Shown: positions 18,175 through 28,203, counted from the stretch's first letter. The stretch is 64,000 bases of DNA from Corynebacterium stercoris (GCF_024160105.1 NZ_JAMFTQ010000004.1:62001-126000), one strand, 5' to 3'. Program-made: numbers and translations. The notes: generated by a model from the sequence alone, not told the origin.

Positions 18175-19479
18175 TTAAAATACCGAGTCGTTCCACCACC
18201 GGCGCTCGGGCGTCCCAGCGCGTGAGCCGTTGCTATCTAGTTTGATGCCCAGCACCTGGTGCAGTTCCACCACGTCGTGTTCGAAGCCCCACTGCGACCC
18301 AGCCATGTACATCCCCCACAGCTTGGCGGTGTTTTCGCCGGCGAGCGCGACTGCTTCGTCCCAGTTGTCTTTGAGGTTGAGGCACCAGTCGCGGAGCGTG
18401 CGCGCGTAATCGAGACGGATGTTCTCTTCGTGGAACACCTCGAACCCGTTGTCCTGCATCATCTTGATAATCGTGCCGGAACCGGTCAGTTCCCCGTCGG
18501 GGAAGATGTAGCGGTTCATAAACGCGCCTTTGTCCGTCTTGTGGTTGTCCGGGTACGTGATGCAGTGGTTCACCATGACACCGCCCGGGCGCAGCTTGTC
18601 CGAAAGGAACTGGAAATAGCTGGCGTAGTTGCCCACACCGATGTGCTCGAGCAGGCCGATGGACGAGATGGCGTCGAAGTCGGTTTCTGAAACGTCGCGG
18701 TAATCCAGAAAGCGCACCTCCGCGAGGTCTTCGAGACCCTCCTCCTTGATCTTCGACTGCGCCCACTCGGCCTGCTCTTTGGACAGGGTGACGCCGAGCG
18801 AATGGACACCCTGGCGCGCAGCGTAGCGCACCATAGATCCCCAGCCACAGCCCACGTCGAGGTGCCTGTCGCCAGGCTTCAGGCGCAGCTTTTCAAACAC
18901 GAGCCGGAACTTGTTCTCCTGCGCCTCGTCCAGGCTCGCGTCCGGGGTGGGGTAGTAAGCACAGGTGTACGCCATTGAATCGCCGAGGAACAGCTCGTAA
19001 AAGTCGTTGCCCACGTCGTAGTGCGAGGAAATCACCTCAGCGTCGCGCTGCTTGGAATGCACGGCCAGGCCTTGGCGCACGCGCCTCTCCAGCCAGCTCG
19101 CCTGCTCCGCCTCGGGGATTGGCTGGATCTGGATCGCACCCATAGATCGCAGGGAGCGCATGATGCGTACCAATGCGCCCGCGTCCGGCTTCTGAAACGA
19201 GTCGTACAGTGTTCGCAGATTATCGAAAACCCCGTAGGGGTACGCCAAGTGCTCGCCCTCGACTACAAGGCCCCCGGTCACCCACGCACGCGCAAGCCCC
19301 ACGTCGCCGGGCGCGGTCACAATATAAGACAACCCCTCCGGGCTGGTCACGCGGACCGTGTGCTCGGCGTCCTCGGGGCCGGTTGCCGTGCCGTCGAAGG
19401 CGACCCACCGGAACGGATTGTTGGAGGGAAACAGCGTGTCGACGATGTCGGCCACCGTCATCGGTTCAAAACTAAGCAT
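18175..19479 (-). CDS. Cyclopropane synthase-like SAM methyltransferase, probable TmsB/BfaB
   Basis: 434 residues of the cyclopropane-fatty-acid synthase superfamily: an N-terminal domain of about 130 residues, then EVISSHYDVGNDFYELFLG and the SAM-binding motif LDVGCGWGSM, with SSIGLLEHIG later. It sits directly beside a flavin oxidoreductase whose frame it overlaps by 8 bp. That pairing is known for 10-methyl branched (tuberculostearic) acid synthesis: TmsB/BfaB methylates oleoyl chains of phospholipids to a 10-methylene intermediate. The alternative is a plain cyclopropane synthase, but the paired reductase argues against it. A second ATG at 19461 is another possible start. Confidence 0.82.
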   Translation of the reverse strand: MLSFEPMTVADIVDTLFPSNNPFRWVAFDGTATGPEDAEHTVRVTSPEGLSYIVTAPGDVGLARAWVTGGLVVEGEHLAYPYGVFDNLRTLYDSFQKPDAGALVRIMRSLRSMGAIQIQPIPEAEQASWLERRVRQGLAVHSKQRDAEVISSHYDVGNDFYELFLGDSMAYTCAYYPTPDASLDEAQENKFRLVFEKLRLKPGDRHLDVGCGWGSMVRYAARQGVHSLGVTLSKEQAEWAQSKIKEEGLEDLAEVRFLDYRDVSETDFDAISSIGLLEHIGVGNYASYFQFLSDKLRPGGVMVNHCITYPDNHKTDKGAFMNRYIFPDGELTGSGTIIKMMQDNGFEVFHEENIRLDYARTLRDWCLNLKDNWDEAVALAGENTAKLWGMYMAGSQWGFEHDVVELHQVLGIKLDSNGSRAGTPERRWWNDSVF

Positions 19480-20941
19480 TCTCCACCGCCTTTTCGTAGA
19501 GGCCCGGGAATCTGCCGTCCGGGTCGTAGGTGCGTTTCATCTGCTGGGGAAGCTCGCCGCCGTATAACGCTGCGAACTGCTCGCGAGAGTAGAACGCCTC
19601 CGAGTACAGCGACTTATGCCCGCCAAGATCGGAGACTTTCGCCTCAATGACCTTGTTGAAGGCACCGGGTTCCTGCGCGGGCGAGACGTGGTCAGCGGGC
19701 ACGCCGGACCAGAACCCGACGTTGACCCACGTCGTGCCCGGCTTCAAGGGGTAGAGAGGCCACGGCTCGGCCGCGTCGATACCCGCTCCGGCCAGCTCCT
19801 CAACGCCGCTGCGCAGCCGGATGGGGCACAGCCACACCGGCTGAATCGAGCTCGCGTCAAAGAACCAGTCTAGGAACTCGGCGAGCCGGCCGTCGGTGAC
19901 CTCGATGTCTTGCACCACGCGCTCGGTGCGGGCAAGCCCCTTTGGCTTCTTCAAGAAGCGGTACTCCAAGTCGTACTTTTTATCCAAGCCGACCAACTTC
20001 CAGTAGAAGGAGCTGCGGCGCAGCTCGCGTGGCCACAGTTTGCGCGCGGTGGGGTGCTGTGCTCCGAGTGCGCGCGAGCACCAGAACCAATCGGTGTCCC
20101 AGCGCCAGATGTAATCGCGGATGGTCAGGTAGTCGTGCTTCGTCCCGTGTGGGTGCTGGATCGATCGGTAGTAAATCTGCTGCCGCGTGTAATCAGACAC
20201 CCCAGGCGCCGACTCGGCGCGAAACGCGAGCACGAGGTACTGCTCGTCCTTGCTAAACGCCACGCCGTCGAGGCCGTAGATCGCCCGGCCGTCCCACTCG
20301 CCGCTTTCGGCAGCGCGGGCCAACGCGGCTTCGTAGTCGCGCAGGTCCGAAAACCGCACGTGGTTAAGTTCGATGAACTCGGGCACGGCTTCCAGCTCGA
20401 TGGTCAGACGCACGGCGTAGCCGAGCGATCCGTACGAGTTCGGGAACGCACGGAATAGCTCCACATTCTCGGTGCGCGAACAGGTGACGATTTCGCCGGT
20501 ACCGATCAGCACATCCATCTCGATGACGGATTCGTGCGGTAGCCCGTTGCGAAACGATGTCGATTCGACCCCCATGCCGCTCACGGCACCGCCCAGGGTA
20601 ATCGTCTTCAACTGCGGCACCACCAGTGGCGCGAGCCCGAAGGGCAACGTTGCGTCGACAAGATCCTCGTAGGTGCACATGCCCTGCACATCAGCGGTTT
20701 TCGCCACCGGGTCAACCGCAATCACCCCGCCGAGCCCGCTGACGTCAAGCCCCGCGCCGCCGCTTTTCCGTTTGCGAAACAGGTTGGAGGTCTTCTTCTT
20801 CAGCCGCACTCTGCCTGTTTCAGGAAAAGAAGCTTGTAGCTTGTCGACGCCCCGCTGATGCCCCTCCCAGCCCACACACGCAATCGGCTCCCAGTCAACG
20901 CTACGTTCAGTTATCGGTGGCAGCTTCATTCCCCGCAGCAT
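19472..20941 (-). CDS. FAD-binding oxidoreductase, probable TmsA/BfaA reductase
   Basis: About 489 residues of the FAD-linked oxidase (FAD_binding_4) fold: GVIAVDPVAKTADVQGMCTYEDL and the TLGGAVSGMGVESTSFRNGL block are the flavin-binding region. The adjacent methyltransferase suggests the TmsA/BfaA role, reduction of the 10-methylene fatty acyl chain to 10-methyl (tuberculostearic) acid. The start is uncertain: ATGs at 20959, 20941 and 20929 are in frame; 20941 has GAGAG eight bases upstream. With any of them the gene overlaps the end of the upstream YbhN-like gene, so the whole minus-strand cluster looks like one operon. Confidence 0.82.
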   Translation of the reverse strand: MLRGMKLPPITERSVDWEPIACVGWEGHQRGVDKLQASFPETGRVRLKKKTSNLFRKRKSGGAGLDVSGLGGVIAVDPVAKTADVQGMCTYEDLVDATLPFGLAPLVVPQLKTITLGGAVSGMGVESTSFRNGLPHESVIEMDVLIGTGEIVTCSRTENVELFRAFPNSYGSLGYAVRLTIELEAVPEFIELNHVRFSDLRDYEAALARAAESGEWDGRAIYGLDGVAFSKDEQYLVLAFRAESAPGVSDYTRQQIYYRSIQHPHGTKHDYLTIRDYIWRWDTDWFWCSRALGAQHPTARKLWPRELRRSSFYWKLVGLDKKYDLEYRFLKKPKGLARTERVVQDIEVTDGRLAEFLDWFFDASSIQPVWLCPIRLRSGVEELAGAGIDAAEPWPLYPLKPGTTWVNVGFWSGVPADHVSPAQEPGAFNKVIEAKVSDLGGHKSLYSEAFYSREQFAALYGGELPQQMKRTYDPDGRFPGLYEKAVENA

Positions 20942-21995
20942 AGTTCCGTCTCTCAGCATCCGCTAGGCGAATTCCTAGCATGTACCCGCGGCCCGCGTAG
21001 ACCCAGGCGTACACCACCCAGCCGATCGCGGTGATGAGCGCGAAGGAGATGGTGCGGTACAACACGGTTGCGGCGGTTGCGTCGATAAGCGTCATGCCCC
21101 CGGCCACGAGCATGCCCGCAAGGACCGGCTCCACTGTGCCCACGCCGCCCGGGGTGATCTGCGCGGCGCCGGCGAGTTTGGTCATGATGAACGCGATTGC
21201 CACGCCCATGATCGTGATCTCGTTGAGCCCAGCGGTGAAGCCGGGGGCGCTGCCGAGGACGGCCCAGACGGCGAAGACCATGGTGCAGACGTCGAAAAGC
21301 TGGTTGAGCAGCGACAACACCGCTGCCGTCACGAACTGGCCGCCTGTCATGCGGATCTCCGCGACCTGATCGATCACCCGCTCCACCCGCTCGCGCACCT
21401 TCTGCGGCACGAATCCGACCCAGCGCTTGAGCACTTCGGGGTGGCGCGTGGCCCAGAACAGCCCGCCGATTGCCGCCACTGCGAGCAGGAGCGTCACGCT
21501 TAACGACGTCAGCGACAAGTCAGCCCCCATGAGCACCACCGCGGCCACTCCGATGACCACCATCCACACGGTGGATAACGCGCCGGAGATGACGAAAAAC
21601 CACCCGCACAGGCCGACGGACGCGCCCCATGAGCGGTGCACGCGGTAGGTCAGCCACGCCGAGATGGCGGGGCCGCCGGGCACGGTGGTGGACCATGCGT
21701 TGGAGGCGAGCGTGATTGCGTTGGTGCGGGCGGGGTCGGTGATGCGGCCTTCGATGTTGAGGAGGATCTGCATCACCCCGGCCATCGCCGCGATGGCGAG
21801 CGAAGCCGTGATCACGCCAGCGACCACCGGCCACGGCTGCGCCCTGCCGAGCACCTTCCACGCCTTGCCGAGGAACGGCAGCTCGTCGCGGAAGACCAAG
21901 AGCAGCAGGGCAAGCAGGACGACGGGCGCGAGCCAGCGCAGCCACTGCTGCCAGCGGGGCTGCATCGGCGGTGCGTCAGCGGTATTAACGCTCAA
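20907..21995 (-). CDS. YbhN/UPF0104-type polytopic membrane protein (LPG synthase flippase-like domain)
   Basis: 362 residues with about eight membrane helices, matching the lysylphosphatidylglycerol synthase transmembrane family (AglD/YbhN). Family signatures include SNAWSTTVPGGPAISAWLTY near residue 100 and MTKLAGAAQITPGGVGTVEP near residue 270. There is no aminoacyl-transfer domain, so lysyl-PG synthesis is unlikely; flippase-like or lipid transport functions have been proposed for such proteins. The start overlaps the end of the MmpL exporter gene by 11 bp, suggesting a link with envelope lipid export. Confidence 0.82.
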   Translation of the reverse strand: MSVNTADAPPMQPRWQQWLRWLAPVVLLALLLLVFRDELPFLGKAWKVLGRAQPWPVVAGVITASLAIAAMAGVMQILLNIEGRITDPARTNAITLASNAWSTTVPGGPAISAWLTYRVHRSWGASVGLCGWFFVISGALSTVWMVVIGVAAVVLMGADLSLTSLSVTLLLAVAAIGGLFWATRHPEVLKRWVGFVPQKVRERVERVIDQVAEIRMTGGQFVTAAVLSLLNQLFDVCTMVFAVWAVLGSAPGFTAGLNEITIMGVAIAFIMTKLAGAAQITPGGVGTVEPVLAGMLVAGGMTLIDATAATVLYRTISFALITAIGWVVYAWVYAGRGYMLGIRLADAERRNYAAGNEAATDN

Positions 21996-24411
21996 GCTCG
22001 GGCTTCTTCAGTTGCTCGAGGGCCTCGCGCCGGCGGCGCTGCTCCAGCTCGCGCATGAGCTGGTCGAACGGCACCAGGGAGGAGTCCTCGTCGACGCTCA
22101 CGCCGGAGCGGTAGGGCTGGGTGTCCACGACCATCTCGCCGATGGCCACCTCGTCTGCCGGGCGGGTGCCTCCGCCCGCGGCAGCGCCGGCACCCGCCAT
22201 CGCCGGGGCAGCTTGGCCATCGGCCACCCCGCCCGCAACTGCCCGACCAGCGAACTTCCCGCCGTCGCCGCTCTCGCCGAGCGCGGCCGCGGCGCGCTTG
22301 ACCCAGCGGGGGGCCCACCAGTTGTCCTCGCGCAGCAAGTGCATCACGGCGGGGACGAGGAGGAGGCGGATGATGGTCGCGTCCAAAGCCAGGGAGAAGA
22401 TCATGCCGTAGGCGATGTACTTCATCATGACGATGTCGCTCATTGCGAAGGCGGCCGCGACCACGATCATGATCGCGGCGGCTGCGGTGATAATGCCGCC
22501 GGTGTGCGCGGTGCCGTCCTTGATCGCCTTGTCGGTCGATGCGCCACGGTTGCGGGCCTCCACCATGCGGGAGACCAGGAACACCTCGTAGTCGGTGGAC
22601 AGGCCGTAGAGGATCGCAATGATCAGGACCAAAACGGGCGACATCAGCGGGCCCGGGGTGAAGTTGAGGAACCCGGAGCCCACGCCGCCCACGAACACGG
22701 CGGTGAGGAAGCCCAGCGTTGCGCCAATGCCGAGGATGTTCATGATCACGGCCTTCGCCGGCAGGATCAGTGAGCCGAACACCAGCGCCATCAGCAGGAA
22801 TGTGGCCAGCACCATGTAGAGCGCCATCCACGGCAGCCGTTCGAGGAGGGCCTCGATGGACTCGACTTCCATGGCGGGGGTGCCTGAAACGTACGTCGAT
22901 ACGCTCTCGGGCACCTCGATGGCGCGGAGTTGCTCGACGACGTCCTTGCCGTTGTTGCGGTCCGCAAGCGGCGCGGAGAGCACGGTCGTGCCGTCCTCGG
23001 TGGGGTGCACCGGCGCGAGCGGGGCGGCGAGCCCGGTGACGCCGCGGGTCTGCATCACGATGTTCACCAGGTCCTCGTTGCTCGCGCCCGTGACCACGTA
23101 CTTGATGGGGTCGGTGCGGAACGCCGGGAATTCCTCGTTGAACGCGTCCTGCGCCTGGCGGGTCTCCTGGCTCGGCGGCAGGTACGTCTCGTTGATGCCG
23201 CCGAAGGTGATGCCCACCATCGGCACGGTGATGAGCAGCAGCAGTGCGCTCACACCGACGGCGACACTCTTCGCGCGACGCATCGCCCACGCGGGGATGC
23301 GGTACCACACGGTGTCCTCGAGGCGCCGTCCGCTTCGCGACGTCCGCCTCACCGACCACTTATCAATATTTGTGCCCAGCATGCCGAACAGCGCCGGCAG
23401 CATGGTGACGGAGATGATCGCGGCGAGCCCCACCGCGCTGATCGCGCCGTAAGCCACCGACTTGAGGAAGGCCTGCGGGAACATGAGCAGGCCGGACAGC
23501 GCCACGCCCACCATGAGCGCGGAGAAGAACACCGTCTTGCCGGCGGTGGTGGTGGTGACGGCGACAGCCTCAGCGACAACCTCCGGTTCGTCGCTGTGGT
23601 GAGAGGAACCGAGGCGGTCCAGCTCCTCGCGGAAGCGCGACACCATGAACAGGCCGTAATCGATAGCCAGGCCCAGGCCCAGCAGCGTGATGATGGACTG
23701 GGAGAAGATGTTCACCTGCTGGTACTGCGCAAGGATGGCGAGCAGCGACAGCGAGCCGACGATGGAGAGGATGCCCACGATCAAAGGCATCGCCGCCGCG
23801 ACCACGCCGCCGAAGACGAACAGCAGGATGATGGCCACGAAGACGAGGCCGATGCGCTCGGCGCGCGCGATGTCGTCGGCCATGCCCTTGTCCAGCGCGT
23901 CGGCGACTGCGGTGGCGCCGGCGATCTGCACCGTCGCGTCCCCCGGCAGCTCGATCGCGTCGAGGGCGGGCTTGATGGTGCGGAAGTCCTTGAGCGTCTG
24001 CTCGCCGTCGCCCGCCAGGCCGATCGCCGCGAATGCCGCGGTGCCGTCGGCGTTCACCTGCTGCTGGTTCGGGTTGGCGAAGTAACTGCGTATCGACGCC
24101 ACCTCCCCCGGGAACTGCTCCCGCAGCCCGTTGATCTGCTCGTTCGCAGCGTGGAACACCGCCGGGTCATTCACCCCGCCCGGCGCGGTGACGTACACAA
24201 TCACGTCGCCGGAGTTGTCGCGCCCGAACTCCTCCTGCTCGATCACCGCAGCGGTGGTCGAATCCGCGCGCGGATCCTCCCACCCCTCCTGCGAGAGGCG
24301 CTCGCCCAACTTTGAGCCGAAGAACACCTGCATGAGGATGATCAGCAGCACCACCACAATGGGGATGATCTTGCGGTGGCGGTAGGCAACGTGGCCCCAC
24401 CTGTAGAACAC
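21985..24411 (-). CDS. MmpL-family trehalose monomycolate exporter (MmpL3/CmpL1 type)
   Basis: 808 residues of the RND/MmpL superfamily: one N-terminal helix, a porter domain of about 150 residues, five helices, a second porter domain (about 395-550), then six helices and a hydrophilic tail of about 110 residues. The proton-relay Asp-Tyr pairs are present in GLGLAIDYGLFMVSRFREE and LYGLSTDYEVFLVSRM. The M. tuberculosis mmpL3 neighbourhood (Rv0206c, Rv0207c, trmB, pckA) is reproduced gene for gene by the next three genes, which supports assignment as the trehalose monomycolate flippase rather than another MmpL. Shorter than MmpL3 (944 residues) because the C-terminal tail is shorter. Confidence 0.92.
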   Translation of the reverse strand: MFYRWGHVAYRHRKIIPIVVVLLIILMQVFFGSKLGERLSQEGWEDPRADSTTAAVIEQEEFGRDNSGDVIVYVTAPGGVNDPAVFHAANEQINGLREQFPGEVASIRSYFANPNQQQVNADGTAAFAAIGLAGDGEQTLKDFRTIKPALDAIELPGDATVQIAGATAVADALDKGMADDIARAERIGLVFVAIILLFVFGGVVAAAMPLIVGILSIVGSLSLLAILAQYQQVNIFSQSIITLLGLGLAIDYGLFMVSRFREELDRLGSSHHSDEPEVVAEAVAVTTTTAGKTVFFSALMVGVALSGLLMFPQAFLKSVAYGAISAVGLAAIISVTMLPALFGMLGTNIDKWSVRRTSRSGRRLEDTVWYRIPAWAMRRAKSVAVGVSALLLLITVPMVGITFGGINETYLPPSQETRQAQDAFNEEFPAFRTDPIKYVVTGASNEDLVNIVMQTRGVTGLAAPLAPVHPTEDGTTVLSAPLADRNNGKDVVEQLRAIEVPESVSTYVSGTPAMEVESIEALLERLPWMALYMVLATFLLMALVFGSLILPAKAVIMNILGIGATLGFLTAVFVGGVGSGFLNFTPGPLMSPVLVLIIAILYGLSTDYEVFLVSRMVEARNRGASTDKAIKDGTAHTGGIITAAAAIMIVVAAAFAMSDIVMMKYIAYGMIFSLALDATIIRLLLVPAVMHLLREDNWWAPRWVKRAAAALGESGDGGKFAGRAVAGGVADGQAAPAMAGAGAAAGGGTRPADEVAIGEMVVDTQPYRSGVSVDEDSSLVPFDQLMRELEQRRRREALEQLKKPELER

Positions 24412-24421
24412 AGCGCGCCTC

Positions 24422-25099
24422 CTACTGCTCGCGGGTGTTGGTCAGCAGCGAGATCAGCGGGCGGAACGGCTGCAGCCAGGCGCCGCCCTCCGGCAGCGCA
24501 TCCAGGTTGACGCGCGGCAGCGGCTCGCGGAACACGCCCGGGATGTCCTCGAGATCGATGAAACGCACGTCAGGCGAGTTCACGGCCCACGACGCGTGCT
24601 CGTGGAACCCGATCACCGTCACCGGGATGCCGTCGGCCGCCAGCGCCTCGATCGGCTCCAGGAAGTTCTGGCCGTCCGCCGAGGCCACAACCACGCCCCG
24701 GAGCACGCCTTCCGCTTGCCGACGCTCGATATGCGCCAGCATGTCCTTATCCACGTCCGAATCTTCGTCGCTCTTCGGCTTGGCGAAGACCGCGAAGCCC
24801 ACGTTGCGCAGGGCCTCAACCCATGGACGCACCGAATCCGCACCTTGCGGGGAGACGTTCGTGAACACGGTCGCTTCGGGCTCGACGCGCTGCCCGGAGG
24901 CGTCGGCAAGCGCCTGCGCCTCGCCGATCAGCCAGCGGCCGATCGCGTCGAAGCGGGGGCGGTGCGCCGATGTCGGGCGCCCGCCGAGAATGGCGCCGAG
25001 GCCCATGTCCAGGTTCGGGGCATCCCACACCAGCAGGTAGCTGGCGGGGCCGGGGGTCGCGCCGGGCGTGTACGGGTGGGTCAGTTCGTGCAGGTCCAT
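24422..25099 (-). CDS. NYN-domain protein (Rv0207c-like)
   Basis: 225 residues. A NYN (PIN-like) nuclease-fold domain is indicated by YLLVWDAPNLDMGLGAIL near the N-terminus, SDEDSDVDKDMLAHIERR in the middle and VVASADGQNFLEPIEALAADGIPVTVIGF, which supply the conserved acidic residues. RNase activity is typical of the fold but unproven for this subgroup. TAGGAG precedes the ATG. It lies between trmB and the MmpL gene with gaps of 4 and 10 bp, the same operon order as in mycobacteria. Confidence 0.85.
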   Translation of the reverse strand: MDLHELTHPYTPGATPGPASYLLVWDAPNLDMGLGAILGGRPTSAHRPRFDAIGRWLIGEAQALADASGQRVEPEATVFTNVSPQGADSVRPWVEALRNVGFAVFAKPKSDEDSDVDKDMLAHIERRQAEGVLRGVVVASADGQNFLEPIEALAADGIPVTVIGFHEHASWAVNSPDVRFIDLEDIPGVFREPLPRVNLDALPEGGAWLQPFRPLISLLTNTREQ

Positions 25100-25103
25100 G
25101 CTC

Positions 25104-25862
25104 CTAGCCCTTCTTCCGCCACAGGTATTCGCGGATCACGTGGTCCTTCTCCAGGCCCTTGCCCTCGAACTTAGTAATCACCTGGCGGTCCGTGAGCAGG
25201 GGTGCCTCCTCCCACGGCCAGCCCATGTACTCCAGCTGCGGCTCAACCTCCACCAGCTCGTCGATCCACTCGGCGTAATCGGCATGGTCCGTGGCCACGT
25301 GCAGCACGCCGCCGGGTTTGAGGCGGGTGGCGATGAGGTTCAGCGTGCCGGACTGGATGATGCGGCGCTTGTGGTGGCGAGCCTTCGGCCACGGGTCCGG
25401 GAAGAAGATGCGCACGCCGTCGAGCGATTCCTCCCCGAACATGCGGGCCAGCACCTCGACGCCGTCGCCGCGCACCATGCGGATGTTCTCGATCTCCCCG
25501 CGCACCACCGAGCCGAGCAGCTTCGCTAGGCCCGGCTTGTACAGCTCCACGGCCACGATGTTCGTCTCCGCCTCCAGCGGAGCCATCGCGGCGGTCGACG
25601 TGCCGGTGCCGGAGCCGATCTCCAGGATGGTCGGATGGCCCTCGCGTCCGAACCATGCGGGGATGTCTATCGTTTCGTCGGCAAGCGTGCGCCCCAAGCG
25701 GGGCCAGTGCTCCTCGAACAGCGCTTCCTGGTTGTCCGTGAGCGTGCCGCGGCGGAACGTCACCGACCCCAGACGCGGGTAATCCAGGCCGGTGTCGAAG
25801 TCCGTCTGCATGGGGCGGCCGTGCGGGAGCTCGCCCGCACCGTGGCGTTGCGTAGTATTCAT
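25104..25862 (-). CDS. trmB: tRNA (guanine-N7)-methyltransferase TrmB
   Basis: 252 residues from the ATG at 25862 (GAGG just upstream; the longer frame to 25913 lacks support). A class I SAM methyltransferase with [12 protein letters not shown] for SAM binding, the family motif [15 protein letters not shown] and the C-terminal [12 protein letters not shown] block. It makes m7G46 in the variable loop of many tRNAs. It is divergent from pckG, with 175 bp between the starts. Confidence 0.95.
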   Translation of the reverse strand: MNTTQRHGAGELPHGRPMQTDFDTGLDYPRLGSVTFRRGTLTDNQEALFEEHWPRLGRTLADETIDIPAWFGREGHPTILEIGSGTGTSTAAMAPLEAETNIVAVELYKPGLAKLLGSVVRGEIENIRMVRGDGVEVLARMFGEESLDGVRIFFPDPWPKARHHKRRIIQSGTLNLIATRLKPGGVLHVATDHADYAEWIDELVEVEPQLEYMGWPWEEAPLLTDRQVITKFEGKGLEKDHVIREYLWRKKG

Positions 25863-26037
25863 CGCCTCAATTGTCCATATGACATGCGCAAAAACAACTT
25901 CCCACGCCCGCAAACCCAGCTGGGAGAAGCTTGGGGCTCCCCACTTTTTAACTGGGCTTTTCCAAGTTCACCACGGGTGCGAGCGGGTTTCGTTAAGCTG
26001 GGAGTGATACCGCGTAAAGGAGAGACAAGGAGAGACC

Positions 26038-27996
26038 ATGACCACTGCAGTCAAGCGCCTGGAGGGTCCCCAGCCGACCGAGAACGAGGAACTGATCGCC
26101 TGGATCAACGAGGCAGTCGATCTTTTCAACCCGGATCGTGTCGTGTTCGCCGACGGCTCCGATGAGGAGTGGGACCGCCTCGCCGCCGAACTGGTGGAGA
26201 AGGGCACCCTGATCAAGCTCAACGAGGAGAAGCGCCCGAACTCCTACCTCGCGCGCTCCAACCCGTCCGACGTCGCTCGCGTGGAGTCCCGCACCTTTAT
26301 CTCCACCGAGAAGCAGGTCGGCGCCGGCCCGACCAACAACTGGATGAAGCCGGAAGCGCTCAAGGAAGAGATGCGCGAGCACTTCAACGGCTCCATGAAG
26401 GGCCGCACCATGTACGTGGTGCCGTTCTGCATGGGCCCGATCTCGGACCCGGACCCGAAGCTCGGTGTCCAGCTCACCGACTCCGAGTACGTCGTCATGT
26501 CCATGCGCATCATGACCCGCATGCGCACCGAGGCGCTGGACAAGATCCAGGGCGACAACTTCGTGCCGTGCCTCCACTCCGTCGGCCACCCGCTTGAGGA
26601 GGGCGAAGAGGACGTCGCCTGGCCGTGCAACGACACCAAGTACATCTCCCACTTCCCGGAGACCAAGGAGATCTGGTCCTTCGGCTCCGGCTACGGCGGC
26701 AACGCCATCCTGGCGAAGAAGTGCTACGCCCTGCGCATCGCTTCCGTCATGGCGAAGGAAGAGGGCTGGATGGCTGAGCACATGCTCATCCTCAAGCTGA
26801 CCAACCCGGAGGGCAAGGTCTACCACATGGCCGCCGCCTTCCCGTCCGCCTGCGGCAAGACCAACCTCGCCATGCTCACCCCGACGCTGGAGGGCTGGAG
26901 CGCCGAGGTTGTCGGCGACGATATTGCGTGGCTCAAGCTTCGCGACGACGGACTCTACGCCGTCAACCCGGAGAACGGCTTCTTCGGCGTCGCGCCGGGC
27001 ACCAACTACGAGTCCAACCCGATCGCCATGCGCACCATGGAGCCGGGCAACACCCTCTTCACGAACGTCGCGCTTACCGACGACGGCGATGTCTGGTGGG
27101 AAGGCATCGACGGCGAGAAGCCGGAGCACCTCATCGACTGGCGAGGCAAGGACTGGACGCCTGAGGACGACCGCAAGGCAGCCCACCCGAACTCCCGCTA
27201 CTGCGTCTCCATCTCCCAGTGCCCGACCGCGGCGCCGGAGTACGACGACTACAAGGGCGTGAAGATCGACGCCATCCTCTTCGGCGGCCGCCGCCCGGAC
27301 ACCGTGCCGCTGGTCACCGAGGCGTACGACTGGGAGCACGGCACCATGATCGGTGCGATGCTCTCCTCCGGCCAGACCGCCGCCTCCGCCGAGGCCAAGG
27401 TGGGCACCCTGCGCCACGATCCGATGGCGATGCTGCCGTTCATCGGCTACAACGTCGGCGACTACTTCCAGCACTGGATCGACATGGGCGAGGCCGGCGG
27501 CGACCGCATGCCGAAGGTTTACCTGGTCAACTGGTTCCGCCGCGGCGACGACGGCCGCTTCCTGTGGCCGGGCTTCGGCGACAACTCCCGCGTGTTGAAG
27601 TGGATCACTGAGCGCATCGAGGGCAAGGTTGGCGCACTCGAAACCGTGGTCGGCCACACCGCCCGCGCCGAGGACATCGACCTCACCGGCCTGGACGTGC
27701 CGCTCGAGGACGTCCGCGAGGCACTGCACCCGGACCCGGAGGGTTGGAAGTCCGACCTCGCCGAGTCCCGCGAGTACCTCGAGGAGCTGGGTGCCCGCGT
27801 GCCGCACGAGATCTTCGACGAGCTCGACCAGCTCGGCGAGCGCATCAAGATTGCCAACCGCGCCTCCCAGAAGATGGCCGAGGCCATCGCCGAGGCCGTG
27901 TCCAAGGCAATCGCAGAGGCCAACGCCACCGGCGACGCCAAGGCCGCCATGGCCAAGGCCGAGCGCGAGGCCGAGGCAGCCGTCAAGGGCAAGTAG
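26038..27996 (+). CDS. pckG: GTP-dependent phosphoenolpyruvate carboxykinase with C-terminal helical tail
   Basis: 652 residues. Converts oxaloacetate and GTP to PEP, CO2 and GDP at the gluconeogenic branch point. Recognised by [18 protein letters not shown] N-terminal sequence ([16 protein letters not shown]), the GTP-PEPCK hyperreactive Cys within [13 protein letters not shown] (Cys272, also the P-loop), [20 protein letters not shown], and the [16 protein letters not shown] block. Family length is about 605 residues. After the conserved end near residue 607 there is an additional Ala/Glu/Lys-rich helix of about 45 residues. A ribosome binding site (AGGAGAG) precedes the ATG and a strong terminator follows. 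Confidence 0.96.
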   Translation: MTTAVKRLEGPQPTENEELIAWINEAVDLFNPDRVVFADGSDEEWDRLAAELVEKGTLIKLNEEKRPNSYLARSNPSDVARVESRTFISTEKQVGAGPTNNWMKPEALKEEMREHFNGSMKGRTMYVVPFCMGPISDPDPKLGVQLTDSEYVVMSMRIMTRMRTEALDKIQGDNFVPCLHSVGHPLEEGEEDVAWPCNDTKYISHFPETKEIWSFGSGYGGNAILAKKCYALRIASVMAKEEGWMAEHMLILKLTNPEGKVYHMAAAFPSACGKTNLAMLTPTLEGWSAEVVGDDIAWLKLRDDGLYAVNPENGFFGVAPGTNYESNPIAMRTMEPGNTLFTNVALTDDGDVWWEGIDGEKPEHLIDWRGKDWTPEDDRKAAHPNSRYCVSISQCPTAAPEYDDYKGVKIDAILFGGRRPDTVPLVTEAYDWEHGTMIGAMLSSGQTAASAEAKVGTLRHDPMAMLPFIGYNVGDYFQHWIDMGEAGGDRMPKVYLVNWFRRGDDGRFLWPGFGDNSRVLKWITERIEGKVGALETVVGHTARAEDIDLTGLDVPLEDVREALHPDPEGWKSDLAESREYLEELGARVPHEIFDELDQLGERIKIANRASQKMAEAIAEAVSKAIAEANATGDAKAAMAKAEREAEAAVKGK

Positions 27997-28033
27997 GTCT
28001 TGTTGGGCGGCCGATTGGTCGACTTGTAGGTGG

Positions 28034-28071
28034 CCCCCGGGCGAGTGTTGCGCACTCGCTTCGGGGGTTTT
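28034..28071 (+). terminator. Rho-independent terminator after pckG
   Basis: CCCCCG..CGAGTG (28034-28047) pairs with CACTCG..CGGGGG (28053-28067) apart from a small internal loop, followed by TTTT. It lies 38 bp after the pckG stop. Confidence 0.85.
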
Positions 28072-28101
28072 CCCTTGCCTGGAGGCCCGCGAGCCGTCCC
28101 C

Positions 28102-28201
28102 GGGCCCGCCCCTCCTCCAGGATCTTGTCAGCGAATGTAGTGACCTGGGGATTTGCGGGCGTTATGAAAGATTCTGTCGACAAATGTGGAATGGCCGCCC
28201 C
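28102..28201 (+). repeat. Dispersed ~100-bp repeat A, copy 1
   Basis: This stretch matches the reverse complement of 34305-34404 at about 83 of 100 positions. Both copies sit between the 3' ends of convergent genes (here pckG and the MtrP-like gene). Read on the opposite strand it contains two imperfect direct copies of ACATTTGCTGACAAGATCT, about 46 bp apart. No ORF of its own is supported, though one frame stays open through both copies. Confidence 0.85.
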
Positions 28202-28203
28202 GA

